In this document: one piece after another, positions 16,390-25,525 of the stretch
Layout: the number at the start of each line of letters is the position of its first letter
How positions within the stretch are numbered: position 1 is the stretch's first letter
NCBI RefSeq assembly: GCF_030466625.1
Contig: NZ_JADEVT010000008.1
Coordinates: forward strand, 62,001-126,000
DNA length: 64,000 nucleotides
Reading direction: 5' to 3'
Origin: Nocardioides sp. ChNu-153
GTDB taxonomy: Bacteria > Actinomycetota > Actinomycetes > Propionibacteriales > Nocardioidaceae
Notes under the pieces: model-generated
Told to the model about the DNA's origin: nothing
The model's database searches: none
What the model saw: the letters and a program-made list of their open reading frames with translations, nothing else
Program-made: the position numbers and the translations under genes

Positions 16390-17876
16390 ACCACCGCGTT
16401 CTGCGGCGTCGAGACCGGCAGCATGAAGCCGAACGAGGCCGCGAACGTCGCCGCCAGCGCGGGCACGAACGGGTTGATCCCGGCCGCCACCGCGATGGGG
16501 ATGACGATCGGCACGACCACCGCGGCCGACGCCGTGTTGCTCGTCGTCTCCGAGACGACGATGGCGAGCACCACCGCGAACGCCGTGATCCAGAACGCGC
16601 TGGCCAGGCCGAGGCGGTCCGACGCCCCGTTGCCGAGCGTCTCGGCGAGGCCGGAGGACTCGAGCAGGCTGCCGAAGATGATGCCGGTGCCGAAGAGCAC
16701 GACCGTGCCCCAGTCGATCCTCGCGGCGTCGCTCCAGCGCAGCGTGAACTCGCGGTCCGCCCACCGGGTGGGCAGCAGGAAGAGCAGCGAGGCCCCGAGG
16801 ATGGCCACGACGCCCTCGTCGAGCCGGTCGCTGACGCTCGTGTAGGCGCTGGAGTCGGTTCCCGCGACCAGCGCCACGATGCCCGGCGTGATCCAGAGCG
16901 TGACCGTCACCGCGAACGCGACGAGGGTGTTGCGCTCCGCGACGGAGAAGCGGCCCAGCTGCGCGCGCTCGGCCGCGACGTACTCCTCGACGCCCTCGAG
17001 GCGGCGGGTCTCGGGCCGGTTGAGCAGCAGCACGACGACGGCCAGGGCGAGGAACATGAGGCCGCAGATCGGCGCGGCCATGATCATCCAGTCGAGGAAC
17101 GAGATGCGCTCCCCCGTCGCCTCCTCGATGAGGCCACGGCCGATGAGGTTCGGCGGGGAGCCGACCGGGGTGAGCAGGCCGCCGACGCTCGCGCCGTACG
17201 CCAGCATCAGCATCAGCGCCGCCCCCACCCGCAGGCGCAGGGGGTCGAAGTCGGCCGCGACCTCGCCGCGGTCCTGCATCAGCTTCGCGATGACGGTGAG
17301 GATGCCGATCGCGGTCGGCAGCAGCATCGCGACCGTCGCGGTGTTGGAGACGAAGGCCGAGAGCAGCGCGGTGATGGCGCCGAAGGCGATGACGACGCGG
17401 AAGGTCGAGCGCCCGACGCCGGGCAGGCTGAGCACGAAGATGGCGAAGCGCCGCGCCACCCCGTGCTTGAGCATCGCCTGGGCCAGGATGAACGCACCGA
17501 TGAAGGTGAAGACCGTCGACGACCCGAACGGGGCGAGTGCCTCCTCCGCCGGCGCCACGCCCAGCACGACGATGGCGGCGATCCCGAGGAAACCGCCGAT
17601 GGGGATCGGGACCGGCTCGGTCACCCACAGCACGATGACGCCGAGCAGGATCGCCGCGAGCAGGTGCTGGTCGCCGTCGAGCCCCGTCGGGAGCAGCCAG
17701 AAGACGACGCCGAGCAGCGGCGCCAGCACGAGGCCGACCGTGCGCCGGCCCTTCTCGAAACGCTCCTCGCGCGGCGAGAGGTGCTGCTCGCCGAGGCTGC
17801 GGTAGGTCGCGGTGTCGAGGAAGGCCTTGTCGACGTCGGTGCGCCGGCCGGGATGGCCGTCCTGGGTGGCCGTCAT
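16263..17876 (-). CDS. DASS/SLC13-family anion transporter
   Basis: 537 residues from ATG 17876 (GGGAGC upstream). About 11-12 membrane segments. The two SNT motifs that form the Na+/substrate site are present: FVSNTATVAMLLP at about residue 175 and ETTSNTASAAVVVP at about 445. GASVGGLLTPVGSPPNLIG and MLPVSTPQNAVVYGSG also match. It should import dicarboxylates or sulfate with sodium. The N-terminal 45 residues are polar. Convergent overlap with the preceding gene at its 3' end. Confidence 0.92.
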   Translation of the reverse strand: MTATQDGHPGRRTDVDKAFLDTATYRSLGEQHLSPREERFEKGRRTVGLVLAPLLGVVFWLLPTGLDGDQHLLAAILLGVIVLWVTEPVPIPIGGFLGIAAIVVLGVAPAEEALAPFGSSTVFTFIGAFILAQAMLKHGVARRFAIFVLSLPGVGRSTFRVVIAFGAITALLSAFVSNTATVAMLLPTAIGILTVIAKLMQDRGEVAADFDPLRLRVGAALMLMLAYGASVGGLLTPVGSPPNLIGRGLIEEATGERISFLDWMIMAAPICGLMFLALAVVVLLLNRPETRRLEGVEEYVAAERAQLGRFSVAERNTLVAFAVTVTLWITPGIVALVAGTDSSAYTSVSDRLDEGVVAILGASLLFLLPTRWADREFTLRWSDAARIDWGTVVLFGTGIIFGSLLESSGLAETLGNGASDRLGLASAFWITAFAVVLAIVVSETTSNTASAAVVVPIVIPIAVAAGINPFVPALAATFAASFGFMLPVSTPQNAVVYGSGTVPITRMIRTGISFDVLGAVLIVLVLPLMVGALGLGG

Positions 17877-17947
17877 GCGAGCTCCCGTCGGTGGCGTGTG
17901 CTGCACGTCACACTAGCCCGTCGCACCGACGGCCCCCGGGACGCCGC

Positions 17948-18787
17948 TCAGCCCGCCCGGAACGGGTCGGCCGGGTAGACGCCCAGCACCTTCACGTCGG
18001 TCGTGAAGAACGACAGCTCCTCGAGCGCCCGGGCCAGGCCGGGCTCCGCCGGGTGGCCGTCGACCTCGGCGAGGAACTGGGTCGCGGTGAACTCCCCGCC
18101 GACCATGTAGGACTCGAGCTTCGTCATGTTGACGCCGTTCGTGGCGAACCCACCGAGGGCCTTGTAGAGCGCGGCCGGGAGGTTGCGCACGTTGAACACG
18201 AAGGTGGTCACGACCGGCCCGCCGTCCGCGGGCGCCTCGTCGTACGACGGGGAGAGCACCACGAAGCGGGTCGTGTTGTGGTCCTCGTCCTCGACGTCGG
18301 TGGCGAGCACCTCGAGGCCGTAGATGTCGGCGGCCAGCGGCGGCGCGAGCGCGGCCTGCGTGGGGTCGCCCGACTCCGCGACCTCGCGCGCGGCGCCCGC
18401 GGTGTCGCCGGAGATGATCTTGGTCCACCCGTGCTCCGCGATGATGCGGCGGCACTGCCCCAGCGCGTGCACGTGGCTGTGGACGGTGCGGATCGTGCCC
18501 ACCGTCGCCCCCGGCACCGCCATCAGGTGGAACTGGATGCGCAGGAAGTGCTCGGCGACGATGTGCAGGCTCGTCGTCGGCAGGAAGTGGTGGATGTCGG
18601 CGACGCGCCCCGCGAGCGTGTTGTCGATGGGGATGAGCGCCAGGTCGGCGTCCCCGCGCTCGACGACCGCGAAGACCTCCTCGAACGAGGCGCAGGGCAC
18701 CGACTCCAGGTCGGGGTAGTGCCGCTGGCACACGATGTGGGAGTTGGCGCCGGGCTCACCCTGGTACGCGATCCGTCGGACAGTCAC
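17948..18787 (-). CDS. pheA: Prephenate dehydratase
   Basis: 279 residues. Converts prephenate to phenylpyruvate in phenylalanine synthesis. N-terminal domain: IAYQGEPGANSH, ALIPIDNTLAGRVADIHHFL and HNTTRFVVLS, the TRF motif needed for catalysis. The C-terminal ACT domain (TTFVFNVRNLPAALYKALGG, NGVNMTKLESYM) would bind phenylalanine. The usual ESRP of that site reads ESYM here, as in the IDNT-type subclass, so feedback may differ. Start GTG 18787. Stand-alone, no other aromatic genes nearby. Confidence 0.93.
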   Translation of the reverse strand: MTVRRIAYQGEPGANSHIVCQRHYPDLESVPCASFEEVFAVVERGDADLALIPIDNTLAGRVADIHHFLPTTSLHIVAEHFLRIQFHLMAVPGATVGTIRTVHSHVHALGQCRRIIAEHGWTKIISGDTAGAAREVAESGDPTQAALAPPLAADIYGLEVLATDVEDEDHNTTRFVVLSPSYDEAPADGGPVVTTFVFNVRNLPAALYKALGGFATNGVNMTKLESYMVGGEFTATQFLAEVDGHPAEPGLARALEELSFFTTDVKVLGVYPADPFRAG

Positions 18788-18832
18788 GGTCGGTCATCCT
18801 CGCACCGGCACGCGGGCGCCGGCGACGCCGTG

Positions 18833-19531
18833 TCAGCGGCGGACGGTCCAGCGGCCCAGCAGCGTGCTGTCCGCCTCCAGGAGCAGCTGCAGGTCGAGCG
18901 CCGCGTCGACCGGGGGGCCGGCCGTGATGCGGGGACGCTCGCCGGCGACGATCCGCGGCACGAACGTGGCGCACAGCTCGTCGGCGACCCGGCTCGCGAG
19001 CAGGTCGCGCAGCAGGTGCGGACCGCCCTCGGCGAGCAGGTGCACGAAGCCCTGCTCGACGAGCTGCTCCCGCAGCGCGACGAGGTCGACGCTGTGCGAG
19101 CCCAGCACGAGCACGTTGTCCTCGCCCAGCGCTTCCCGCGCCTCGGCCAGGCCGTCGGCCGCCGCGCAGGTCGCGAGGATGACCCGGCCGGGCTCGGCCC
19201 CGCGCAGGCCCGCGGGCACCTGGCCGCGGCGGCTCACGAGCACGATCGGCCGCTCGGCGGGCGAGTAGCCCTCGGCCTCCGCCGTGCCCGCGCCGACCAC
19301 GATGACGTCGGCCAGCTCCCGCAGCACCCGGAACACGCGCTGGTCGGCGGCGTCGTGGATGGAGTCGGATCGCTCGGAGTCGCCCGTCGCGGCCCCGTCG
19401 AGCGTGCTCACCATGTTGACGCGCAGCCACGGACCTCCCGCCGGTACGCCGTACAGCGCGGGCAGCTGGTCGTCACCCAGGTCGTCCGTGCCGGCGGCGG
19501 AGGGGTTGCGGCGGTCGAGGAGTACACGCAC
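18833..19531 (-). CDS. RibD C-terminal-type pyrimidine reductase
   Basis: About 232 residues. RibD_C fold: WLRVNMVSTLDGAATGDSER, DVIVVGAGTAEAEGY, FVHLLAEGGPHLLRDLL. The family reduces the ribosyl side chain of a pyrimidine in riboflavin synthesis, or related substrates, with NADPH. The deaminase half of RibD is absent, so this is a stand-alone reductase. GTG 19531 is preceded by AGGGTGG; GTG 19540 is an alternative. It lies 45 bases upstream of pheA on the same strand and may be cotranscribed with it. Confidence 0.87.
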   Translation of the reverse strand: MRVLLDRRNPSAAGTDDLGDDQLPALYGVPAGGPWLRVNMVSTLDGAATGDSERSDSIHDAADQRVFRVLRELADVIVVGAGTAEAEGYSPAERPIVLVSRRGQVPAGLRGAEPGRVILATCAAADGLAEAREALGEDNVLVLGSHSVDLVALREQLVEQGFVHLLAEGGPHLLRDLLASRVADELCATFVPRIVAGERPRITAGPPVDAALDLQLLLEADSTLLGRWTVRR

Positions 19532-19625
19532 GCGGGCCACCCTAGGCGACCGCCCGGTGCAGGTGCGCGTACTCAGACGCACCTGAGTCCCGGCGGCCTG
19601 CCGCGCGCGGAGCCCGGCTGGCTGG

Positions 19626-22112
19626 ATGGTGACCATGCGCTTCGCCGACCCCACCCGTTGCCCCGACTGCCGTGCGCCGTACGTCGCGGGGAGCCCCGGC
19701 TGCTCCCGCTGCGGCCTCCCGCTGCGCGGCGACCTGGCCCGCCAGCTGTTCAGCACGCTGCGCGAGGCCGACGACCTGCTCGGGCGGCTCCGCGCCAGCG
19801 TCGCCCCACCCGCACCCGCCCCGGTGCCGGTGCCGGTGCCGGTGCGGGTGGCGCCGCCCGTGCCGCCCACCACGGGCATCCTGGAGAGCGGCGTGCCCGG
19901 CCTGCTGCTCGGGCTCGGCGCAGCCTGCCTGCTCGTCGGCGCGCTGGTCTTCCTGGCGATCGCCTGGGCCCTGCTCGGCGTCGGGGGCCGGACCGCGCTG
20001 GTGGGGATGATGACCGTCGGCGCGGCGGCCGGCACCGTCGCGCTGGCCCGTCGCGGGCTGCGGGCCGGCGCCGAGTCCTTCACCTGCGTGACGCTCGGCC
20101 TCGTGCTGCTGGTCGTCGGCGGCGCCGACGCCGCCGGCTGGTGGGGCGACCTCGGCGACAGCGCCCTCCTGCTGCTCATGGGCGGCGCGGTGGTGGCCGC
20201 CGGGCTCGGCCTCACCGAGGCGAGGCGCGGCGCCCCGGGCCTCCTGACCGCGGCCCAGCTCGGCACCGTCCTCGGCGGGTGCCTGGCGACGCTCGGCGCC
20301 GCGTCCACGCTGCCTCTCGAGACCGGCCTGGCCTGCGGCACGGCGGGCTTCCTCGTCCTCGCGGCGTACGGCGCGGTCCGCCCCGCGCGGCTCCTGTGCG
20401 TCCTCGCCGCCGGGGCCGGCGCCGCCACGTGGGCGCTGCTGGCCGTCATCGGTGCGGCGCGGGCGGTCCTGCACCTCGACACGCTGTGGTCGGAGGGCGA
20501 CGTCGTGCCCCTCCTCGTCGCCACCGCGCTGGCCGCCGCCCCCGCCGTCCTGCCGCCCACCCTGCTCGCGCTGCCCCACCTCGCCCGCGCGGTGTGCGCG
20601 GGCGCCGCGGGGGCCACGCTCACGGTCGCGGTCGTCGTCGGCCTGCACGCGGTCGGGCCCGATGCGGCCGTCGTGGGGTGGAGCCTCGCGCTGCTCGTCG
20701 CGGCCGCCGCGGCGGCGGTCGTCCCGCCCGCGTGGCGGGTCGCCCTCCTCGGCCCCGGCGCGGTCAGCGCGCTCGTCCCGCTGGTGGTGCTGACGGACGT
20801 CGCCGGCCGGGCCGCCGGGGCGGTGCTCACGGTGCCGCGCCCGAGCGCGGCCCTCGTGCGCCTGGACCCGGTCGCGGGCCTGCTGGACCGGCCGTGGGTC
20901 GTGGTCGTCGCCGCCCTCGCCCTCGCCGCGGCGCTCGTCGCGGTCCTCGGACGGCACGTCCCCGCGGCACGTGGGGACCGCGGGGACGTGCCCCTCACCC
21001 TGCCCCTCGGCCTGCCCGGCGTGGTGTCCGGCGTGGTGCCCGGCGTCGTCCTGGGCGCGACGCTGCTCGCCGCGGTGGTCGTCGCGTCGTACCCCGTCCC
21101 GCTCCTCGCCGTGGTCCTCGTGCTGCTCGTGCCCGGCGCCACGGCGCTCGCCCGGGCGGCGACGCACGGCAGTGGCCGCTCCACCCCGTGGTGGGCGCTC
21201 GCCGCCGCCCTGACCTGCCTGGCGGCGATCGCCGCGACCCCCGCGCCGTCGCTGCTGCTGGCGACGCTCGTCCTGGCCGTCGTCGCCTGCGTCGCCGCGC
21301 TGCTGCTGCCGACGGCGGAGGCCGTGGCCGCGGCTGCGGGCCTCGCCCTCGCGCCCGCCGTCGCCGGCACCGTGCTCGTGCTCGGCGACCTGCTGGGGGC
21401 CGACCCGCAGCCCGGGGTCGCGGTGGCGACCCTGCTCCTCGCCCTGCTGCTCGCGCTCGTCGGTCGGGTGGCCGTCGAGGTCGGCGCCGCCACGACCGCG
21501 GTGGTGCTCGCCGGCGCCGCGGCGACCCTGCCCGCGGCGGGCACGTGGCTGGCCGTCGACCTCACCGTGCTGGGGGTCGGCGCCGGCCTGGCCGCGCTGC
21601 TGCGCGCCGACCGACGTCCGCTCGCCTGGGTCGGGGGCGGTCTGCTCGTGCTCGCCTCCTGGGCGCGCCTGGCCGACACGGGGGTCACCACCCCCGAGGC
21701 CTACACGCTCCCCGCCGCCCTCGTGCTCCTCGCCGTCGGCGTCCTCGCCCTGCTGCGCGAGCCGCGCCTCCGCACGACGCCCACCCTCCTGGGCGGGCTG
21801 CTGCTCGCCCTGACGCCCAGCCTGCTCGCCGCGCTCGCCGAGCCCGCGTCCCTGCGCGGCCTGCTGCTCGCCGTCGCCTGCCTCGGACTCGTGCTCGGCG
21901 GGGCCGGGCTGCGCTGGAGCGCCCCGCTCCTCGCCGGCGCCGTGACCGGGAGCCTGCTGCTCCTGCGCGCGCTCGCACCGTACGCCGCGCTGGTGCCGCC
22001 GTACCTCGTCATGCTCCTCGCGGGCGCCGCGCTCGTCACGGTGGGCGTGACCTGGGAGAGCCGGCTGCGGTCGCTGCGCCGCGGTCACCAGTACGTCGCG
22101 CGCCTGCGCTGA
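19626..22112 (+). CDS. Large zinc-ribbon polytopic membrane protein (SCO7613 type)
   Basis: 828 residues. N-terminal zinc ribbon with CPDC and [10 protein letters not shown] (about residues 12-33), a short helical linker ([18 protein letters not shown]), a Pro-Val run, then more than twenty Ala/Leu/Val-rich membrane segments to the end. This is the architecture of SCO7613 C-terminal-domain proteins, common in actinobacteria and without known function. Start ATG 19626; ATG 19635 is an alternative. Because of its composition the antisense and +1 frames are also open for long stretches, but they lack family matches. Confidence 0.8.
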   Translation: MVTMRFADPTRCPDCRAPYVAGSPGCSRCGLPLRGDLARQLFSTLREADDLLGRLRASVAPPAPAPVPVPVPVRVAPPVPPTTGILESGVPGLLLGLGAACLLVGALVFLAIAWALLGVGGRTALVGMMTVGAAAGTVALARRGLRAGAESFTCVTLGLVLLVVGGADAAGWWGDLGDSALLLLMGGAVVAAGLGLTEARRGAPGLLTAAQLGTVLGGCLATLGAASTLPLETGLACGTAGFLVLAAYGAVRPARLLCVLAAGAGAATWALLAVIGAARAVLHLDTLWSEGDVVPLLVATALAAAPAVLPPTLLALPHLARAVCAGAAGATLTVAVVVGLHAVGPDAAVVGWSLALLVAAAAAAVVPPAWRVALLGPGAVSALVPLVVLTDVAGRAAGAVLTVPRPSAALVRLDPVAGLLDRPWVVVVAALALAAALVAVLGRHVPAARGDRGDVPLTLPLGLPGVVSGVVPGVVLGATLLAAVVVASYPVPLLAVVLVLLVPGATALARAATHGSGRSTPWWALAAALTCLAAIAATPAPSLLLATLVLAVVACVAALLLPTAEAVAAAAGLALAPAVAGTVLVLGDLLGADPQPGVAVATLLLALLLALVGRVAVEVGAATTAVVLAGAAATLPAAGTWLAVDLTVLGVGAGLAALLRADRRPLAWVGGGLLVLASWARLADTGVTTPEAYTLPAALVLLAVGVLALLREPRLRTTPTLLGGLLLALTPSLLAALAEPASLRGLLLAVACLGLVLGGAGLRWSAPLLAGAVTGSLLLLRALAPYAALVPPYLVMLLAGAALVTVGVTWESRLRSLRRGHQYVARLR

Positions 22113-22239
22113 GCGTGACCCCGGCCACCTCCTGACGCCGGGCCGCCCCGGTCCTAGGGTGGTGGGCGTCGCCCGCGCCACCCCTGCGGGCGCGCCCACC
22201 GCGCCGCCCACCCCCGCGGCGCCCGAGCACAGGAGAGCC

Positions 22240-23346
22240 ATGACCAGCCCCGCCACTCCCCCCGACGCCGTCGGGTCCGACCTCTTCGAGCTGGCCGCCG
22301 GCCACGAGCAGGTCGTCGTCGCCAACGACCCGGCCTCCGGCCTCCGCGCGATCATCGCGATCCACTCCACCGCGCTCGGCCCGGGTCTCGGCGGCACGCG
22401 CTTCCACCCCTACGCCTCGACCGACGCCGCGCTGCGCGACGTGCTCGACCTGTCGCGGGGGATGTCGTACAAGGCCGCGTTGGCCGGGCTCGACCTCGGC
22501 GGCGGCAAGGCCGTCATCATCGGCGACCCGCGGCGGGACAAGTCCGAGGCGCTGCTGCGCGCCTACGGCCGGTTCGTGCAGTCGCTCAGCGGTCGCTACC
22601 TGACCGCGTGCGACGTCGGCACCTACTCGGCCGACATGGACCTCGTCGCGCGCGAGTGCCGCTACGTCACCGGCCGCACGGTCGCGAACGGCGGCGCCGG
22701 CGACAGCTCCGTGCTGACGGCGTACGGCGTGTTCCAGGGCATGCGCGCCGCGGCCGAGCGACTGTGGGGCGAGGCGACGCTCGCCGGACGCACCGTCGGC
22801 ATCGCCGGCGTCGGAAAGGTCGGGCGGCACCTGACGGGCCTGCTGGCCGAGGACGGCGCCCAGGTCGTCGTCACCGACGTGCACGGACCCGCGGTCGAGG
22901 GCGTGCTCGCGGCGTACCCCGGTGTGCGGGCGGTCGCGACGACCGCGGACCTCGTGCGGGAGGACCTCGACGTCTACGCGCCGTGCGCGCTCGGCGGCGC
23001 CCTCGACGACGAGACGATCGGCGTGCTGAAGGCCCGCATCGTGTGCGGTGCGGCGAACAACCAGCTGCCGCACGCGGGCTCGGCGGAGCGGGTCGCGGAC
23101 GCCGGCATCCTCTACGCGCCCGACTACTGCGTGAACGCGGGCGGCCTCATCCAGGTCGCGGACGAGCTCGACGGGTTCGTCTTCGAGCGCGCGCAGCAGC
23201 GCGCGGCGGGGATCTTCGACACGACCCGGGCGGTGCTGGAGCTCGCCGACCGGGACGGCGTCACGCCCGCGACCGCCGCCGACCGGCTGGCCGAGAAGCG
23301 GATGCAGGACGTGGGTCGACTGCGAGGGGTCTGGCTGGGCAGCTGA
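22240..23346 (+). CDS. vdh: Valine dehydrogenase (Glu/Leu/Phe/Val dehydrogenase family)
   Basis: 368 residues; ATG 22240 with AGGAGAG upstream. Dimerisation/catalytic domain: [34 protein letters not shown] with the catalytic Lys, and [13 protein letters not shown]. Rossmann domain: [30 protein letters not shown] and [12 protein letters not shown] complete the pattern. It deaminates valine and other branched amino acids to 2-oxo acids with NAD, feeding acyl-CoA pools. Length fits the family. A strong hairpin follows the stop. Confidence 0.92.
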   Translation: MTSPATPPDAVGSDLFELAAGHEQVVVANDPASGLRAIIAIHSTALGPGLGGTRFHPYASTDAALRDVLDLSRGMSYKAALAGLDLGGGKAVIIGDPRRDKSEALLRAYGRFVQSLSGRYLTACDVGTYSADMDLVARECRYVTGRTVANGGAGDSSVLTAYGVFQGMRAAAERLWGEATLAGRTVGIAGVGKVGRHLTGLLAEDGAQVVVTDVHGPAVEGVLAAYPGVRAVATTADLVREDLDVYAPCALGGALDDETIGVLKARIVCGAANNQLPHAGSAERVADAGILYAPDYCVNAGGLIQVADELDGFVFERAQQRAAGIFDTTRAVLELADRDGVTPATAADRLAEKRMQDVGRLRGVWLGS

Positions 23347-23373
23347 GCGGAGGGCCGAGAGGCCCCTTCGCAC

Positions 23374-23408
23374 CGGCACCCCCGAGGATCTCGCCTTCGG
23401 GGGTGCCG
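23374..23408. terminator. Bidirectional hairpin between vdh and the DUF3073 gene
   Basis: CGGCACCCCCGA (23374-23385) pairs with TCGGGGGTGCCG (23397-23408), 12 bp perfect, 11-base loop, between two convergent genes. Confidence 0.8.
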
Positions 23409-23424
23409 ATCCGCTCAGCGGAGG

Positions 23425-23610
23425 TCAGTCACGCTGGGGGCCGGGGTAGTCGGCCCACTTGTCGTACTCATCGAACGACTCCGTGGAGTCGTCATCGCCG
23501 CTGTCGCCATGCAGCTCCCGCGCCAGAGCACCGAGATCGGTGTCGTGCGTGCGGTACTTCAGGTCGCGTGCGACCTTCGCCTGCTTGGCCTTTGCTCGGC
23601 CGCGCCCCAT
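23425..23610 (-). CDS. DUF3073 protein
   Basis: 61 residues, opening MGRGRAKAKQAKVARDLKYR, the diagnostic start of DUF3073, a small actinobacterial protein. Basic N-terminal half, very acidic C-terminal half (GDSGDDDSTESFDEYDKW). GAGGGGG precedes the ATG. Function is unknown; the charge split suggests nucleic-acid or ribosome contact, which is speculation. Confidence 0.9.
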   Translation of the reverse strand: MGRGRAKAKQAKVARDLKYRTHDTDLGALARELHGDSGDDDSTESFDEYDKWADYPGPQRD

Positions 23611-23787
23611 AGGGTCGACCCCCTCGCGCTTGGCCGGGGCTCTGGGGCACCCGGACTGACTGTCTGTGTCGTGGGCGCAACGCTACCTGTTCGCTGGTCG
23701 TTCCCGCACTTCCCGACGCAGATTCGCCGTACGCCCACCGCGAAATCGGGCCCCGGCCACGACGCCGCGACACGCCCGGGCGTGGGG

Positions 23788-24246
23788 TCACGCCAGCTGG
23801 CGGCGCACCTCGGCGGCGACGGCCCCGCCGTCCGCACGGTCCTTGACCTGCGGCTGGACGACGCCCATCACCTTGCCCATGGCCTTCATGCCCTCGCCGG
23901 CGACCCCGAGCTGCTCGACGGCGGCGCGGACGATCTCCGTGATCTGCGCCTCATCGAGCTGGGCCGGGAGGTAGTCGGCGATGACGGCCGCCTCGGCCTG
24001 CTCCTTCTCCGCGCTCTCGGCGCGACCGCCCTCGGCGAAGGCCGTCGCGGCCTCCCGGCGCTTCTTGGCCTCCTTGCCGAGCACGGCGAGCACCTCGGCG
24101 TCGCTCAGCTCGCGGGCCTCCTTGCCCGAGACCTCGGCGGTGGTGACCGCGGCCAGCACCATGCGCAGGGTCGAGGAGCGCAGGGCGTCCCGCTCCTTCA
24201 TGGCGGTCGTCAGGTCGGCGCGGAGACGGTCCTTCAGGGCACTCAT
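23788..24246 (-). CDS. GatB/YqeY-domain protein
   Basis: 152 residues from ATG 24246. LKDRLRADLTTAMKERDALR and STLRMVLAAVTTAEV at the N-terminus, IADYLPAQLDEAQITEIV in the middle, MGKVMGVVQPQVKDRADG at the C-terminus: the whole YqeY fold, the tRNA-binding tail domain of the GatB amidotransferase subunit as a free protein. Probably tRNA-related. Divergent from the metallophosphoesterase with only 25 bases between starts. Confidence 0.9.
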   Translation of the reverse strand: MSALKDRLRADLTTAMKERDALRSSTLRMVLAAVTTAEVSGKEARELSDAEVLAVLGKEAKKRREAATAFAEGGRAESAEKEQAEAAVIADYLPAQLDEAQITEIVRAAVEQLGVAGEGMKAMGKVMGVVQPQVKDRADGGAVAAEVRRQLA

Positions 24247-24271
24247 GGGGCCATTGTGGCAGCCTGTCGGG

Positions 24272-25276
24272 GTGCCGCCCACCGACTTCCTGCGCCCCTC
24301 CGCCCCCCACCTCGGCGGTGGGCGACGGCTCGGCGGGGTCGTGGCGCGCACCGCGCTGGCGGGCGCGGCCGCGGGCGCCGCGGCCACGTCGTACGCCGCG
24401 TGGGAGGCCCGCCGCTACACCCTGCGCGAGGTGGAGGTGCCGATCCTGCCGCCCGGCGCTCGGCCCCTGCGGGTGCTGCACCTCTCCGACATCCACCTCG
24501 TGCCCACGCAGCGACGCAAGATCGCGTGGCTGCGGGGCCTGGGCGAGCTGCGCCCCGACCTGGTGATCGACACCGGGGACAACCTGGCGCACCCCGACGC
24601 CGTCCCGGTGCTGCTCGACGCGCTCGGTCCGCTGCTCGACGTGCCGGGCGCGCACGTGCTCGGCTCGAACGACTACTACGCCCCGTCGCTGCGCAACCCG
24701 CTGCGCTACCTGCTGCCCGACGACGGCCGGCGCAACACCCGGACCCCCGAGCTGCCGTGGCGCGAGCTCGTCGCCACGTTCTCCGCCGCCGGCTGGCGCG
24801 ACCTGACCAACCGCCGCACCACCATCGACGTCGGCGGCCTGCGGCTCGTGCTCGCCGGCGTCGACGACCCCCACCTCGAGCACGACGACCTCGGCGCCGT
24901 CGCGGGCGACGCGCGGGCCGGCCTCGGGGCCGACGCGGACCTGGCCCTGGGGGTGGCGCACGCGCCGTACCTGCGGGTGCTCGACCAGTTCGCCCGCGAC
25001 GGGTACGACGCCGTGCTCGCCGGCCACACCCACGGCGGCCAGGTGTGCCTGCCGGGGATCGGCGCGCTGACCACCAACTGCGACCTGGAGCCGGCGCGGG
25101 CGAAGGGGCTGCACCGCCACCCCGCCGACTCCGCGCCGGGCGACCCGGGGTCGACGTGGATGCACGTCTCCGCCGGGCTGGGCACGGCGCCCTCGATGCG
25201 GATCCGCACGTTCTGCCGCCCGGAGGCGACGCTGCTGACCCTGGTCCCGCGGCCCGGGGGACCGGCCGCGGACTGA
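24272..25276 (+). CDS. Membrane-anchored metallophosphoesterase
   Basis: 334 residues from GTG 24272. An N-terminal Ala-rich hydrophobic stretch (about residues 22-45) can anchor or export it. Calcineurin-like metal motifs follow in order: LHLSDIHLVP, DTGDN, GSNDYY in place of the usual GNH, VAHAPYL and GHTHGGQVCLPG. It resembles YaeI-type phosphodiesterases. GTG 24341 is an alternative start and would leave room for a promoter, since the YqeY gene starts only 25 bases away on the other strand. Confidence 0.88.
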   Translation: MPPTDFLRPSAPHLGGGRRLGGVVARTALAGAAAGAAATSYAAWEARRYTLREVEVPILPPGARPLRVLHLSDIHLVPTQRRKIAWLRGLGELRPDLVIDTGDNLAHPDAVPVLLDALGPLLDVPGAHVLGSNDYYAPSLRNPLRYLLPDDGRRNTRTPELPWRELVATFSAAGWRDLTNRRTTIDVGGLRLVLAGVDDPHLEHDDLGAVAGDARAGLGADADLALGVAHAPYLRVLDQFARDGYDAVLAGHTHGGQVCLPGIGALTTNCDLEPARAKGLHRHPADSAPGDPGSTWMHVSAGLGTAPSMRIRTFCRPEATLLTLVPRPGGPAAD

Positions 25277-25287
25277 CGCGAGGCCGA

Positions 25288-25316
25288 TTGGAGCGCCGGT
25301 CACCGGCTCGTATATG
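25288..25316 (+). promoter_or_regulatory. tRNA-Pro promoter
   Basis: TTGGAG (25288-25293), 17-base spacer, TATATG (25311-25316, overlapping TATGCT), 35 bases upstream of tRNA-Pro. The best sigma-70-like promoter of the tRNA genes here. Confidence 0.7.
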
Positions 25317-25351
25317 CTCCTGACGCTCGTGTGCCGAGAGGCCACGATCGT

Positions 25352-25428
25352 CGGGCTGTGGCGCAGCTTGGTAGCGCGCCTCGTTCGGGACGAGGAGGCC
25401 GCAGGTTCAAATCCTGTCAGCCCGACCA
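25352..25428 (+). tRNA. tRNA-Pro (CGG)
   Basis: 77 nt including an encoded CCA. Acceptor CGGGCTG/CAGCCCG, D-arm GCGCAGCTTGGTAGCGC, anticodon loop TTCGGGA (CGG) on a CCTCG/CGAGG stem, T-arm GGTTCAAATCC. Unlike the other three tRNAs in the window, its CCA is encoded. Confidence 0.96.
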
Positions 25429-25432
25429 CCGG

Positions 25433-25462
25433 GACGGCCGGACCCCCAGGGGTCCGGCCGTC
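25433..25462 (+). terminator. Hairpin terminator after tRNA-Pro
   Basis: GACGGCCGGACCCC pairs with GGGGTCCGGCCGTC (14 bp), starting 5 bases after the tRNA; ACCTGTTT follows. Confidence 0.85.
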
Positions 25463-25525
25463 ACCTGTTTCCAGGCCGTTTGTTCCCCTGCTGCGGCGCG
25501 GCTCACGCGTGGCACACTCGCCCCC

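Noticed and set aside
17891..22135. Very long plus-strand frame across pheA, the reductase and the large membrane protein
   Set aside because: It crosses four convincingly coded genes out of frame and reads as Arg/Pro/Gly-rich noise.
23771..23784. Terminator after the YqeY gene
   Set aside because: CACGCCCGGGCGTG is a palindrome without a loop or T-run and sits within generally GC-rich sequence; not convincing.
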